Origin: Fluviicola sp.
GTDB taxonomy: Bacteria > Bacteroidota > Bacteroidia > Flavobacteriales_D > Crocinitomicaceae
NCBI GenBank assembly: GCA_017983675.1
Contig: JAGOAZ010000008.1
Coordinates: forward strand, 1 to 64,000
DNA length: 64,000 nt
Reading direction: 5' to 3'
Shown piece after piece: positions 15,553 to 24,309 of the stretch. Within the stretch, counting starts at the first letter, position 1; the number at the start of each line of letters is the position of its first letter. The notes beneath the pieces are model-generated. The model ran no database searches. It saw only the letters and a program-made list of their open reading frames with translations, and was not told where the DNA came from. The position numbers and the translations under genes are program-made.

Positions 15553-15720
15553 CGTTAATAAATCAGCAACTTATCGTTTGAAATACATTTTTTAACTCGT
15601 ACACGATCAATACATAATTCTCAGTTGACTTCGCAACAACGTCTATTTTAAAAGAAAATAAGTTTATCTTCGGAACAACGTTTATTGAAAGCTTTAAAGC
15701 AAAAACTTGGCGTTAACTAA
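15553..15720 (+). repeat. attC-like site J
   Basis: The inner sequence (15629-15690) contains two copies of a motif like CTTCGGAACAACGTTTATT, also found in the loops of sites A and E. The right end (AAAACTTGGCGTTAAC) has the core at 15712, and a loosely complementary left arm (GCAACTTATCGTTTGAAAT) starts near 15568. It bounds the minus-strand gene pair. Confidence 0.45.
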
Positions 15721-15825
15721 TAAACGTGCATTAAAACATGTTACGAAATGAAGCAACAGAAAACATTTTGGTCATTACCTTGCAGCAAAGATAAATTGGA
15801 TGCGCTGATTAAATCAGCTACTAAA

Positions 15826-16449
15826 ATGAACCAATATATTGGTTTGTTTATTTGTTTTATTTTTCTTTTTAGTTGTACCAATCACTCGGAAAAGGAACAA
15901 TATTTTGTCATAAAAGACCTGACGAAGCAACACAAAACAACGAGTGACCCGCAATCAATTGAAACTCCGTTTTTTTATGGAAGTCACAACTTTATTTTAA
16001 TTAATAATTCAACGATTTTTTATCACGATAAATTTGTGTGGTACAGCTGCGGTTATGGAATAGATTTCACAAAACCACCCAGACTATACATTACTCCTGA
16101 TAGTCTGATTGAAATAAAATTAGCTGGGTTAGAACAGTTTTTGAAGGACAAAACAAGTAGAAACAATTTTTTATCTGGTAAAATATCTGGTAAAAATTTG
16201 GTTACTTTCTCCTCTCCTACCGATACAATTAGAAATGACGCATTACCAATTTTAAGAAAATTTTTCAGCACAAAAAAAGATTTTCTAGTTGGTATTAGAA
16301 GATGTACCGAAGAGGAAAAATATGTTGGATATGCAAAACTTTCCAACAGTCCATACAATGGCGATCGAATCAACTGGAAAATTGGATTTGATCAAGTTTC
16401 ACCTCCACCAGCAAAACAAACTATTGAATTTATTTCAACCGAAAAATGA
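15826..16449 (+). CDS. predicted lipoprotein, unknown function
   Basis: About 207 residues from ATG 15826, chosen because it places a lipoprotein signal (lipobox LFSC at residues 14-17) at the N-terminus. The frame is open to an ATG at 15748, which would add 26 non-signal-like residues. The mature domain has a conserved-looking HDKFVWYSCGYG and a C-terminal WKIGFDQVSPPP. No family is recognised. It follows the core at 15712. Confidence 0.6.
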   Translation: MNQYIGLFICFIFLFSCTNHSEKEQYFVIKDLTKQHKTTSDPQSIETPFFYGSHNFILINNSTIFYHDKFVWYSCGYGIDFTKPPRLYITPDSLIEIKLAGLEQFLKDKTSRNNFLSGKISGKNLVTFSSPTDTIRNDALPILRKFFSTKKDFLVGIRRCTEEEKYVGYAKLSNSPYNGDRINWKIGFDQVSPPPAKQTIEFISTEK

Positions 16450-16475
16450 ACGTGAACCAGCTAATAATCCCCTCA

Positions 16476-16496
16476 TTAACTAGCGACAAATCTAGT
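16476..16496 (+). repeat. attC-like left half-site
   Basis: Contains ACAAATCTAGT (16486-16496), the exact reverse complement of ACTAGATTTGT at 5621-5631. So the left half of one site family occurs here and the right half at another position. Confidence 0.4.
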
Positions 16497-16566
16497 GCGT
16501 TTTAGCAAAAAAAAGGTTAAATTTAGTTCGTTGAATCACTTGAAAAAACACGCACATAAAACATAA

Positions 16567-16998
16567 ATGAAGAGAGAAACAATCACTATCATTTTGACAA
16601 CTATTACCCTTATTCCAATGACGTTTTGGTTGTTTTTAAGTATCTATGGTCTGAAAAACATGTTGACAAATTTTGACAGCAATAATATCCCGATTGGACT
16701 AGCAATGGTATTTGGAATAATTGGATATATTGGACTCATTATGAACTTGAAAACAGATAAAAAATTGAAAGGTGAATGCATCAATTTCGTTTTTTTATTA
16801 GTGGGAATAATCGGATTCATCCTGTTTCACTCAATTGAAGGTGGCATTAACGCGTGGAAATGGATAATTTTCATGGAGGAACCTGATGAATGGATAATCT
16901 TTGTAGGTCCCATGCTAATGACAATAATAATTACTGTGATGAAAGGAAACCTCCTATTGAAAGGGTATAAAGGCAATAAAAGTGATAACACCAAGTAA
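16567..16998 (+). CDS. four-TM membrane protein, unknown
   Basis: A 143-residue hydrophobic protein with membrane segments at about 7-31, 40-60, 74-91 and 110-126, then a short basic tail. No family is recognised. A site with the core GTTAGGC (17026) follows its stop by 28 bases, so it is a one-gene unit. Confidence 0.6.
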   Translation: MKRETITIILTTITLIPMTFWLFLSIYGLKNMLTNFDSNNIPIGLAMVFGIIGYIGLIMNLKTDKKLKGECINFVFLLVGIIGFILFHSIEGGINAWKWIIFMEEPDEWIIFVGPMLMTIIITVMKGNLLLKGYKGNKSDNTK

Positions 16999-17003
16999 AC
17001 AAA

Positions 17004-17060
17004 AACGCAAAAATTCACTATACTTGTTAGGCGCCTTTCCAATTTAAAGACCGTTCAATC
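17004..17060 (+). repeat. attC-like right half-site with canonical core
   Basis: AACGCAAAAATTCACTATAC then GTTAGGC (17026-17032, fits GTTRRRY), and a second core GTTCAATC at 17053-17060. It aligns with the site at 5611-5665 over about 55 bases. This is the last recognisable site, so the array seems to end here. Confidence 0.45.
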
Positions 17061-17084
17061 AAATGAACCAAATTCGAAAAACAA

Positions 17085-17501
17085 ATGAAGAAAATTACCA
17101 ATATCGATATTGCAATTGCGCTGTTTTATTTAATCGCTATCATTTCATTGTTCTTTCCTTATTCAAAAACAGTAAGCGGAGAAATTGTTAATGAATGGAA
17201 TAGGAAGGAAGTGTTTTTTGAAACAACAAATTATTGGTACGAAAACATGGGGGTGTTTTTTGTTTTAGGTTTTACTGTATTAATAGTAATTACAAGTTTT
17301 ACAAAGAGAAGTTGGATAAATAAGGTGAGAAATATAGTTTTTAGTTTATTCGCAATTGGAATTTTAGTGTTAATTGAAATGAGTACAAAACTAGCGAATC
17401 ATGGACCTATACCTCAAATGACCTTTTTTTATTATTCAATGATTTTTGCTATTCTTTCAATTTTAATTTTGGCAAATATTAAAACTTGGCAAAACAAATA
17501 A
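17085..17501 (+). CDS. four-TM membrane protein, unknown
   Basis: A 138-residue protein with membrane segments at about 6-24, 52-72, 85-102 and 112-132. No family is recognised. It begins 25 bases after the last cassette core. The next gene starts 1 base after its stop, so the genes at 17085, 17503 and 17984 form a tight operon of membrane proteins. Confidence 0.58.
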   Translation: MKKITNIDIAIALFYLIAIISLFFPYSKTVSGEIVNEWNRKEVFFETTNYWYENMGVFFVLGFTVLIVITSFTKRSWINKVRNIVFSLFAIGILVLIEMSTKLANHGPIPQMTFFYYSMIFAILSILILANIKTWQNK

Positions 17502-17502
17502 A

Positions 17503-18009
17503 ATGCAAATAATTAGACCAGATATACTCCCACTTTTTGCAGGTGTTATTATACTGCTTTTATTTCTTATTGGATTAATTGGTTTGATCCTGTTCTACAA
17601 AGGAATAAAAAACATTACTGAGAAAAAGCTAAGTCTAACAACTTTTTTTAAAGTCGTTTTGGGTGCTATTAGTATCGGATTTGTGTTGTCTAATTGGATT
17701 GGATACAATGCAATTTTCTCCAAAAATGAACTATTACTTGTTGGTGAGTATTATTCAGATAATTACAAATTGACCATTAATGAAGATTATACGTGGAAAA
17801 TAACTGAAAATAATAAATCTATTTTTAAACATGGTAAATGGGAATATAAAATGTCCGAAGATTGGTGTTATTGGAATATTGAATCAGATAATTTGATGAT
17901 TATTACACAAATTGGCACACCAAAAATTGGTTTTCCACCTTTAATCGAATTTAAAGACCATAACTTATTATTTAAACGAAAAAATGATAACTTCCAAAAC
18001 AAAGAATGA
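17503..18009 (+). CDS. membrane-anchored lipocalin-like protein, unknown
   Basis: A 168-residue protein. Two transmembrane segments (about 10-33 and 46-66) are followed by a beta-rich domain at about 75-160. The stretch LVGEYYSDNYKLTINEDYTW, then GKWEYKM, resembles the lipocalin-like/META-type 'Y-L-N-xDgtf' repeats of Bacteroidota. No named family is certain. It sits in the membrane-protein operon, and the next gene overlaps its end by 26 bases. Confidence 0.55.
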   Translation: MQIIRPDILPLFAGVIILLLFLIGLIGLILFYKGIKNITEKKLSLTTFFKVVLGAISIGFVLSNWIGYNAIFSKNELLLVGEYYSDNYKLTINEDYTWKITENNKSIFKHGKWEYKMSEDWCYWNIESDNLMIITQIGTPKIGFPPLIEFKDHNLLFKRKNDNFQNKE

Positions 18010-18520
18010 GAATTATTTTGCTTACTTGATTTTTGAAATCATAATAATTAGCGTTATCACTTTTGTTGGCGCAGGTATTGTTGTTTTTTACTTGACAGGC
18101 AAAGTGGATACGAGAACCAAAACAAATTATTTAGCATTTCTTTTTGAAAATGCTTTCATTTTTGGATCAATCTGCATGTTACCTACTGTCGTGGCTGTAA
18201 TAATCCTACTTTACTTCAGAAATAGAAATTATATCATTGCCTTTCAATTTGATGATCCATCAAACTCATTGCTATTACAATACAGAAGTCTACGCAATAA
18301 AGTACCGATTGAGATTTGTATTCCTTATAACGAAGTCAATACGATCGATTTCAACGAAAAAAAATTCTTGTTTAATCAAACTTACAAAGGGAAATCGTTC
18401 TGTATTCCAGGAAAAAGTTTAAAATTGGATTTTGTTACCAATAATTTCATTTGGGAAGAACAACCAAGAGAGAAAAATTTCTTTTTACAAGAATTAGTTC
18501 GCCTACAAAATGTGAAGTAG
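17984..18520 (+). CDS. two-TM membrane protein, unknown
   Basis: A 178-residue protein with hydrophobic segments at about 10-34 and 52-74, then a soluble C-terminal domain (80-178) with beta-strand character (IEICIPYNEVNTIDFNEKKF). This layout is seen in PH-like membrane proteins, but the match is not clear. It overlaps the preceding gene and closes the operon. Confidence 0.55.
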   Translation: MITSKTKNENYFAYLIFEIIIISVITFVGAGIVVFYLTGKVDTRTKTNYLAFLFENAFIFGSICMLPTVVAVIILLYFRNRNYIIAFQFDDPSNSLLLQYRSLRNKVPIEICIPYNEVNTIDFNEKKFLFNQTYKGKSFCIPGKSLKLDFVTNNFIWEEQPREKNFFLQELVRLQNVK

Positions 18521-18648
18521 CAGTAATTAGCTATCGTATCATCTTGTTTTACTACTCACAATTTATCAACTTCTATACTTTTTATCGGTTAAATAAATTG
18601 TTATATTTAATTGCTAAACCAAAAGTGTAACAACTAATTTCTGTTTTT

Positions 18649-18855
18649 ATGTTCGGAATATTTCTGTTTTTCTTCTTTTTAATTGTTGTTATTGGAATTC
18701 TTTTGTTAGGTATAGTCTTAATAATCTATGGCTTATATAGTTTTAGCGTACCAGGTTTTGATAAAACTTTCCGAAATTTCTGCTTAGTTATTGGTACTCT
18801 TTTAATTGGTGTATTTATTTTTCTCTATCTGTTTATAGATGACCTTACATTCTAA
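18649..18855 (+). CDS. small two-TM protein
   Basis: A 68-residue, highly hydrophobic protein with segments at about 3-29 and 43-62 joined by a short polar loop. No family is recognised. Its reading frame and hydrophobic pattern are plausible, but it stands alone between AT-rich spacers and could be spurious. Confidence 0.45.
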   Translation: MFGIFLFFFFLIVVIGILLLGIVLIIYGLYSFSVPGFDKTFRNFCLVIGTLLIGVFIFLYLFIDDLTF

Positions 18856-18986
18856 TGCGGATAAATTTGATGTAATATACACGCGATGTTGTTTTTGAAA
18901 CACGAAAAAGTTTGGACAACTACACAAGTTCTTTGCAATAAAATCTTGATCTAGCCGTTCAGTTTGTGCACTAATTCGCATACAAC

Positions 18987-19628
18987 ATGCTGACAAAAAA
19001 CAAATTACCGCTTCTAATTATTTTAATAATTGGTTTAGAAGGTATCATTTATTTGTGGTCCTATTGGACTTCGACAATAGATCGGGGAAATTTCTTTTCA
19101 ATTCATTCAGAATTTATTTTTGATAAATGCGCGCGCAATTCCGGCAGAGTAGCATCCGCAATTAACCTAATCATCTTGTTAATGATTGGTTATTTTGGTC
19201 TCAAACAAATTTATAGCGACGACAAGAAAAAAGATCAATTTAGGGTATTGATAACATTGTTTGCTTTCAATCATTTGATTCACTTTTTCTTTGTCTTTCA
19301 AACGTTCAACCAGCATACAATGGATCTCAATATTTCAGAGAACAAACATGGCTTTATTACCTTTATGTGTATTCAGTTAATTCCTTTGGTTCTTTGGACT
19401 TTCAAAAAATTAAATTGGATGTTGTACCTTGGTATTATCTTACACCTATTCAATGTCAGTTACTTCATAATGGAGACTTTTTATAACAAAGTTAAACCCG
19501 AAAAACCAGCATATCACAATCAATTCGGAATTGTCGTTACAACAGCTGCATGTTTATATGTTTTGTATCGTGTTTATCGTGACTATAAATCAACCATTAC
19601 TTTTACAGACGATAAAAAACCCTCATGA
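18987..19628 (+). CDS. six-TM membrane protein, unknown
   Basis: A 213-residue integral membrane protein with about six hydrophobic segments (7-27, 57-75, 85-105, 120-136, 142-160, 178-195) and histidines in the loops (HFFFVFQTFNQH). No family is recognised. Its stop overlaps the ATG of the LysE exporter gene by 4 bases, so the two are translationally coupled. Confidence 0.6.
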   Translation: MLTKNKLPLLIILIIGLEGIIYLWSYWTSTIDRGNFFSIHSEFIFDKCARNSGRVASAINLIILLMIGYFGLKQIYSDDKKKDQFRVLITLFAFNHLIHFFFVFQTFNQHTMDLNISENKHGFITFMCIQLIPLVLWTFKKLNWMLYLGIILHLFNVSYFIMETFYNKVKPEKPAYHNQFGIVVTTAACLYVLYRVYRDYKSTITFTDDKKPS

Positions 19629-20248
19629 CATTCGACTTTCTCTTCAAAGGATTCATAATCGGCTTCTCTGTTGCTGCACCAGTTGGACCTATTGGCGTGT
19701 TGACCATCAAACGCACCTTGACAGAAGGGCGACTTGCAGGTTTTGTAACGGGAATGGGGGCAGCACTTGCTGATACCGTTTATGGCGTTGTTGCAGGTTT
19801 CGGGTTAACCGCCATTTCTTCTTTTCTACTGACACAAACGTTTTGGCTGCAATTAATTGGAGGGTTGTTTTTGGTTTTTATAGGGGTGAAAACTGTTGTG
19901 TCAAAACCTGCTGAAAAAGCTGCTAACAGCAACAGTAAAGGACTGTTCAATAATTTTATTAGCACTTTTTTCTTAACCGTTACCAATCCCTCAACGATAC
20001 TTTCTTTCATCGCTATTTTTGCGGGATTTGGGTTGGGCGCAACAACAACTGATAATTCCTCGGCTACAACAATTGTACTTGGAGTCTTTTTGGGTTCGGC
20101 AGTTTGGTGGCTTATTTTAAGTTCGGTAGTTGGTGCTTTTCAAGCAAAAATAACTCACGAGCGCTTGATTTGGATTAACCGTCTTTCTGGTCTCATACTG
20201 CTTTCTTTTGGGGTTTTCGCGGTGGTTGGTTGTGTAACAATGAGGTGA
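19625..20248 (+). CDS. LysE/RhtB family amino-acid exporter
   Basis: A 207-residue inner-membrane protein of the LysE family, which exports amino acids or related small molecules. The N-terminal signature FIIGFSVAAPVGPIGVLTIK and the following GFVTGMGAALADTVYG are diagnostic. Six transmembrane segments are expected and visible. The mid-protein TNPSTILSFIAIFAG is also conserved in the family. The substrate is not predictable. It is coupled to the preceding membrane gene. Confidence 0.88.
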   Translation: MTFDFLFKGFIIGFSVAAPVGPIGVLTIKRTLTEGRLAGFVTGMGAALADTVYGVVAGFGLTAISSFLLTQTFWLQLIGGLFLVFIGVKTVVSKPAEKAANSNSKGLFNNFISTFFLTVTNPSTILSFIAIFAGFGLGATTTDNSSATTIVLGVFLGSAVWWLILSSVVGAFQAKITHERLIWINRLSGLILLSFGVFAVVGCVTMR

Positions 20249-20264
20249 TAAAAAACAAAAAAAC

Positions 20265-20330
20265 ATGAAACAACTAAGATTTATAACTATCTCCAGCTTT
20301 TTGTTCTTGCTTCTCATTAGCGCGCAGTAA
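20265..20330 (+). pseudogene. signal-peptide remnant with early stop
   Basis: ATG at 20265 encodes a signal peptide (MKQLRFITISSFLFLLLISA) and then stops at TAA. The frame continues after this stop for nine sense codons (TKEAKQLSG) to a second TAA. The pattern is that of a secreted-protein gene reduced to its 5' end. The rest of 20249-20495 shows nothing recognisable. Confidence 0.4.
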
Positions 20331-20495
20331 ACTAAGGAAGCTAAACAATTATCAGGATAATGCTATTCTCCCAATAAAAGACAATGCTGCATAATTGTGG
20401 TATAGATTACTAGGAAACAAAATCAAAACATACATAAATGATTTGCCCACCTTTTAAAGTATCTTTGTGTGTAAAATATAACATTTGATATTTAT

Positions 20496-21041
20496 ATGAA
20501 AAATATTGATAAAAACAGTCTAGAAAATGCATATCGCTTGTTTGAATCAAATGATATAAATAAAATAGAAGTCGGAACTACCAAAGGGCTCCAGCATATT
20601 CACAAATACTTATTTAATGAGTTATATGATTTCGCTGGAGAGATACGCAAAATAAATATTTCAAAAGGTGGTTTTAGATTTGCCAATTCATTGTATTTAG
20701 ATGAAATTTTGGTTAAAATTGAACAAATGAGTGAGCATAATTTTGAAGAAATAATTGCAAAATATGTAGAAATGAATATTGCTCATCCATTTCTTGAAGG
20801 CAATGGAAGATCTATGAGGATTTGGTTAGATATGATCCTTAAAAACAGACTTGGAAAAGTTGTTAATTGGCAATTTGTAGACAAAACACTTTACCTACAA
20901 TCAATGGAAAGAAGTCCGATTAATGACTTAGAACTAAGAACTTTATTGCAGGAAAATTTAACGAGTGACGTTGACAATAGAGAACTAATCTTTAAAGGAA
21001 TTGAACAATCCTATTATTATGAAGGATACGAAAAAGAATAA
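20496..21041 (+). CDS. Fic family protein (AMP-transferase type)
   Basis: A 181-residue Fic protein. The catalytic motif [12 protein letters not shown] (about residues 93-104) matches HPFxxGNGRxxR completely, including the catalytic His and the nucleotide-binding GNGR. Upstream, [20 protein letters not shown] is the typical Fic beta-hairpin region. Fic enzymes usually transfer AMP to target hydroxyls. No antitoxin partner gene or N-terminal inhibitory motif is obvious; a C-terminal inhibitory helix is possible. A TATCTTTG element lies at 20460-20467, 28 bases before the start. Confidence 0.9.
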   Translation: MKNIDKNSLENAYRLFESNDINKIEVGTTKGLQHIHKYLFNELYDFAGEIRKINISKGGFRFANSLYLDEILVKIEQMSEHNFEEIIAKYVEMNIAHPFLEGNGRSMRIWLDMILKNRLGKVVNWQFVDKTLYLQSMERSPINDLELRTLLQENLTSDVDNRELIFKGIEQSYYYEGYEKE

Positions 21042-21082
21042 TCGTTTAGAATTGAATTTTTAAAATTATCATACTATCATAA

Positions 21083-21877
21083 ATGAATAATCTTAAAATT
21101 ATAGCCAATTTTTGGTTGTTGCTTATGTTAGTTTACAACACTAATTTATATGCTCAGATCGTTTACACCGACATCCCAGATGCAACACCCAATGCTACAT
21201 TTCCCTTGGATTTGAACAACGATTCGATTGTCGATTTTATGCTGCATTTTGGAGGAAGCGGAAGCGCAATTGGAGCGTATTGTACTCCTCAAAATAACAA
21301 TGCTTATTCGGGAAACACGGTGAATGGTGATTATTTCCCTTGGGCGTTAGCAGCTAGCACTACAATTTGCGATACGTTGGCAACATGGTATAATGTGAAC
21401 TTTCCAGGAACGATGGGATTGGGAACATCCACCGGTTACTGGCCAGGACAAACGGATAAGTATTTGGCTTTGCAATTAATCGTTGGAACAAACACGTATT
21501 ATGGTTGGGTGCGTTTGGATGTTTATGCAACATCTTCCTCGTTTACAGTAAAAGATTATGCCTACGAAAGCACCCCAAACGCATGTATTGTAACCGGAGA
21601 AATTCCTTTGGGAATTACCGAGAATGCCACCGAAAACTTCCTCTCGATTGCGCCAAATCCTTTTCATGATGCGACAACTATTCAAACTTCTGGCGATTTT
21701 AGTAGTGGAGTCCTTACCATTTATGATTTATTCGGAAAAACGTTCATCAATCAAGTCATGAGTTCGAACGAGACATTTACCCTTTCGCGTGAACAACTTC
21801 CAAGTGGCTTTTATTACGTCAGTCTAACTGCAAAAAACAACGTCATCGCAATTGAAAAATTAGTCTTAATTGATTGA
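21083..21877 (+). CDS. T9SS type A sorting domain secreted protein
   Basis: A 264-residue protein with a signal peptide (1-24, ending LYAQ). It starts with IVYTDIPDATP and an FPLDLNNDSIVDFMLHFGG segment. This pattern occurs in Bacteroidota surface proteins with integrin-like calcium-binding loops. The C-terminal 75 residues form a type A sorting domain (IAPNPFHDATTIQTSG, then LSREQLPSGFYYVSL), which directs export by the type IX system and removal at the surface. Its substrate or partner is unknown. Confidence 0.8.
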   Translation: MNNLKIIANFWLLLMLVYNTNLYAQIVYTDIPDATPNATFPLDLNNDSIVDFMLHFGGSGSAIGAYCTPQNNNAYSGNTVNGDYFPWALAASTTICDTLATWYNVNFPGTMGLGTSTGYWPGQTDKYLALQLIVGTNTYYGWVRLDVYATSSSFTVKDYAYESTPNACIVTGEIPLGITENATENFLSIAPNPFHDATTIQTSGDFSSGVLTIYDLFGKTFINQVMSSNETFTLSREQLPSGFYYVSLTAKNNVIAIEKLVLID

Positions 21878-21907
21878 ATAACAAAATGAGATTTAAAAAT
21901 TAATTTA

Positions 21908-22483
21908 ATGAAATATCTCTTATTTATTGGTGTTTTGATGCTACATTTAATTGGTTTCGCACAAACCAACCAACCTCCACTTGAGCTTTCAAAAAATTTA
22001 GAAGCATTCAAGTCGGGTGTTTGGATCAATGGCGATTACACGATTTATGTTGACCGTTCTATTTTAGCTGCCAATTTTAGATTAGAAGCGCAAAATGCAA
22101 CGAAGTCAAAAGAATACTACGGCGACAAAGACAGCAACCTCGTGAATTATTTCACGGGAAATGCAACAAGATATCAAAAAGCTGCTGATCAACTCGAAAA
22201 TGGAAACGATCAAATGGATTTACGCACGTTAATACTTTACAATGGAACAGAGGACATCCGACAAAATGTAGGTTCATCAACGATTATAGGAACTGCAGTG
22301 AAACAGTTGGTTGAACAAGGGAACGCAATCGTCTATTACAAAGGCAAACGCATTTTTACCTTGCAATGCACAGCCGAATTAATCAATCAGAACGATATTT
22401 TAAATCATGGATATGAAACACGCATATTCTATGACGATAAGGAAAATTGTATTTTTAGAGATTATCACATAATGGGCTGGTAA
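21908..22483 (+). CDS. secreted protein, unknown function
   Basis: A 191-residue protein with a signal peptide (1-19, ending GFAQ). The mature part is polar, with NQPPLELSKNLEAFKSGVW near the start and a beta-rich C-terminus (GNAIVYYKGKRIFTLQC, then ETRIFYDDKENCIF). No family is recognised. It starts 30 bases after the T9SS gene and is perhaps co-transcribed with it. Confidence 0.55.
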   Translation: MKYLLFIGVLMLHLIGFAQTNQPPLELSKNLEAFKSGVWINGDYTIYVDRSILAANFRLEAQNATKSKEYYGDKDSNLVNYFTGNATRYQKAADQLENGNDQMDLRTLILYNGTEDIRQNVGSSTIIGTAVKQLVEQGNAIVYYKGKRIFTLQCTAELINQNDILNHGYETRIFYDDKENCIFRDYHIMGW

Positions 22484-22504
22484 ATCCTGATTGAAAGCAA
22501 AAAA

Positions 22505-22615
22505 ATGAAACAAATTCTTGAAACACAACGAACTTTTCTGAGAGAAATTACGGTAGCCGATGCAGAACAAGCTAGTAATCAAAAATTTGCACAGTACTCT
22601 TATAAAAATCATTAA
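22505..22615 (+). pseudogene. N-terminal fragment of a GNAT acetyltransferase
   Basis: The first 21 codons (MKQILETQRTFLREITVADA) match the start of the GNAT gene at 24310 almost exactly at the DNA level. The frame then diverges and stops after 36 codons. It is a detached 5' copy of that gene. Confidence 0.75.
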
Positions 22616-22739
22616 CTTTATGACAAGTAAATAATTTTTCCTTCAGTAGAATAAATTATTATATTTGGTAAATAACACTACACTAAAATTATTGAACTAA
22701 CTGTAAATCTAACACTTATCTTTTTTAATTTTTTCGCAC

Positions 22740-22871
22740 ATGATAATTACAAGTTGGACTTTATATTTGCTTTTTTATGTATTTTGGTTGGTGAAGAAAA
22801 AACCGTACAACCGCACTATATCCTATGATTTTTCGATGTCCAACAGAATAATTACAACAAAACGTTGGTAG
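22740..22871 (+). CDS. possible small membrane protein, 43 residues
   Basis: ATG at 22740 opens a 43-codon frame with one hydrophobic segment (about 5-18) and a basic tail (KKKPYNRT, then TTKRW). No homology is recognised and it may be a chance ORF. The surrounding 22616-22919 region is AT-rich and otherwise empty. Confidence 0.25.
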   Translation: MIITSWTLYLLFYVFWLVKKKPYNRTISYDFSMSNRIITTKRW

Positions 22872-22919
22872 AGCAATACTTGTTTAAATGAAAACAAGTG
22901 ATTAATGTGAATTTAATTT

Positions 22920-23573
22920 ATGAAAACAATCTATTTCTTTAGTGGTTTGGGTGCAGATAAACGGGTCTTTGATTTGTTTCAATTCCCAGATTATGAATCT
23001 GTTTTTATTCAATGGATTTCTCCAAACAAAAAAGAAACAATTGAGAATTATGCAGCCAGAATTTTAAACCAAATTACAACGAAAAACCCGATATTAATTG
23101 GCCTTTCTTTTGGCGGAATCATTGCCGTTGAAGTTGCAAAACAAATTGAAACAGAAAAAGTAATACTTCTTGCTTCTGCAAAATCGAAAAGAGAAATACC
23201 TTTTTATTATCGTATGGCTGGTAGTTTACAAATCCACCACCTCGTGCCAGTCAACATTTTAAAACATGCGAATTTTTTGACAAATTGGTTGTTTGGAGCA
23301 AATTCAAACCATGAAAAGCAAATTTTAAAGCAAATTCTTGCCGAAACAGATCCTGTTTTTTTAAAATGGGCAATCGATATTCTATTAAAATGGAAAAATG
23401 AAGTGAATCATCTGAATTTGATTCATTTACACGGAAATAAAGACCGAATTTTGCCAATTCGATTTATCAAAAATCCACTTATTATAAAAGATGGTGGGCA
23501 TTTAATGACCCTAAATAAAGCAGAACAACTTAATCAACTGCTTATACAACTACTTGAAAATGATAAACATTAA
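22920..23573 (+). CDS. alpha/beta hydrolase
   Basis: A 217-residue cytoplasmic protein of the alpha/beta-hydrolase fold. The start YFFSGLGADKRVFDLF is a common oxyanion region. The nucleophile elbow GLSFGG (about residues 61-66) has the Ser. An acid residue lies in LHGNKDRILP (about 184) and the final His in DGGHLM. The triad looks complete. It is somewhat shorter than usual because the cap region is small. The substrate is unknown. Confidence 0.82.
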   Translation: MKTIYFFSGLGADKRVFDLFQFPDYESVFIQWISPNKKETIENYAARILNQITTKNPILIGLSFGGIIAVEVAKQIETEKVILLASAKSKREIPFYYRMAGSLQIHHLVPVNILKHANFLTNWLFGANSNHEKQILKQILAETDPVFLKWAIDILLKWKNEVNHLNLIHLHGNKDRILPIRFIKNPLIIKDGGHLMTLNKAEQLNQLLIQLLENDKH

Positions 23574-23586
23574 TTAACTTAAAAAC

Positions 23587-24246
23587 ATGAAAAAAATAAT
23601 TCAAATCGCCGTACTATTTACTTTTTTTCCAGCTATTTTAATTGGTCAAAAATTAAATAAAATTACCAATAGTGAAAAAAATGAAACTTATTTTGTTTTA
23701 AAAAACAATCAATCTGTCAAACATGGGGAATACAAAAAGTTCAGTTATGATAATGTTCTTTTAATTAAAGGATTTTATAAAAATGGTATAAAAGATAGTA
23801 TTTGGGAATGCTATGATCAAAAAGGCAAAATAACTTTATCCTATGATTTTTCAAACAATAAAGTTTTACTATTCAACCCAAGTAATAAAATAAAAGACAA
23901 AAAATATTCAATTGTAAATAATATGAATCAAGCAGACACCAAGCTAAGTTATCCTCCTGTTTTATTGGGTGGTGACGAACTGTTTTTGTCTGAATTATTA
24001 CTTAATTTTTTTTACCCTCCTCAAGCTTTAGAAAATGGAATTTCTGGTAAAGTTTATATCGTTTTTACAGTAGATAAGTTTGGTAAAACAAGTAATTATC
24101 ATATCGATAAGCCGCTAGGTTATGGATTGGATGAGGAAGCCATTCGAATTATAAAAAGTGTTGAAGACTTTTGGTTGCCCGGCTTTATTAATGATCAACC
24201 TGTTGACGTTGAAGTAGTTTTCCCTATAAACTTTCAACTACATTAA
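23587..24246 (+). CDS. TonB C-terminal domain family protein
   Basis: A 219-residue protein with a signal peptide (1-20), then a MORN-like segment (KHGEYKKFSYDNVLLIKGFY) and a C-terminal TonB domain (about 140-219). Features are YPPQALENGISGKVYIVF, DKFGKTSNYHI and GYGLDEEAIRII. Bacteroidota have many such 'energy transducer TonB' proteins, often anti-toxin-like or surface-related rather than true TonB, since a TM anchor with proline-rich linker is missing here. It follows the hydrolase gene by 13 bases. Confidence 0.75.
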   Translation: MKKIIQIAVLFTFFPAILIGQKLNKITNSEKNETYFVLKNNQSVKHGEYKKFSYDNVLLIKGFYKNGIKDSIWECYDQKGKITLSYDFSNNKVLLFNPSNKIKDKKYSIVNNMNQADTKLSYPPVLLGGDELFLSELLLNFFYPPQALENGISGKVYIVFTVDKFGKTSNYHIDKPLGYGLDEEAIRIIKSVEDFWLPGFINDQPVDVEVVFPINFQLH

Positions 24247-24309
24247 GCGTATTTCATAATAGTGTTTTATAAATAATTTCCGATTAATCGTCAACTATTG
24301 AAAGATAAA

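Noticed and set aside
18860..18986. Further recombination site beyond 17,060
   Set aside because: TCTAGCCGTTCAGTTTGTGC near 18951-18970 looks loosely like a right half, but there is no stem or matching inverse core.
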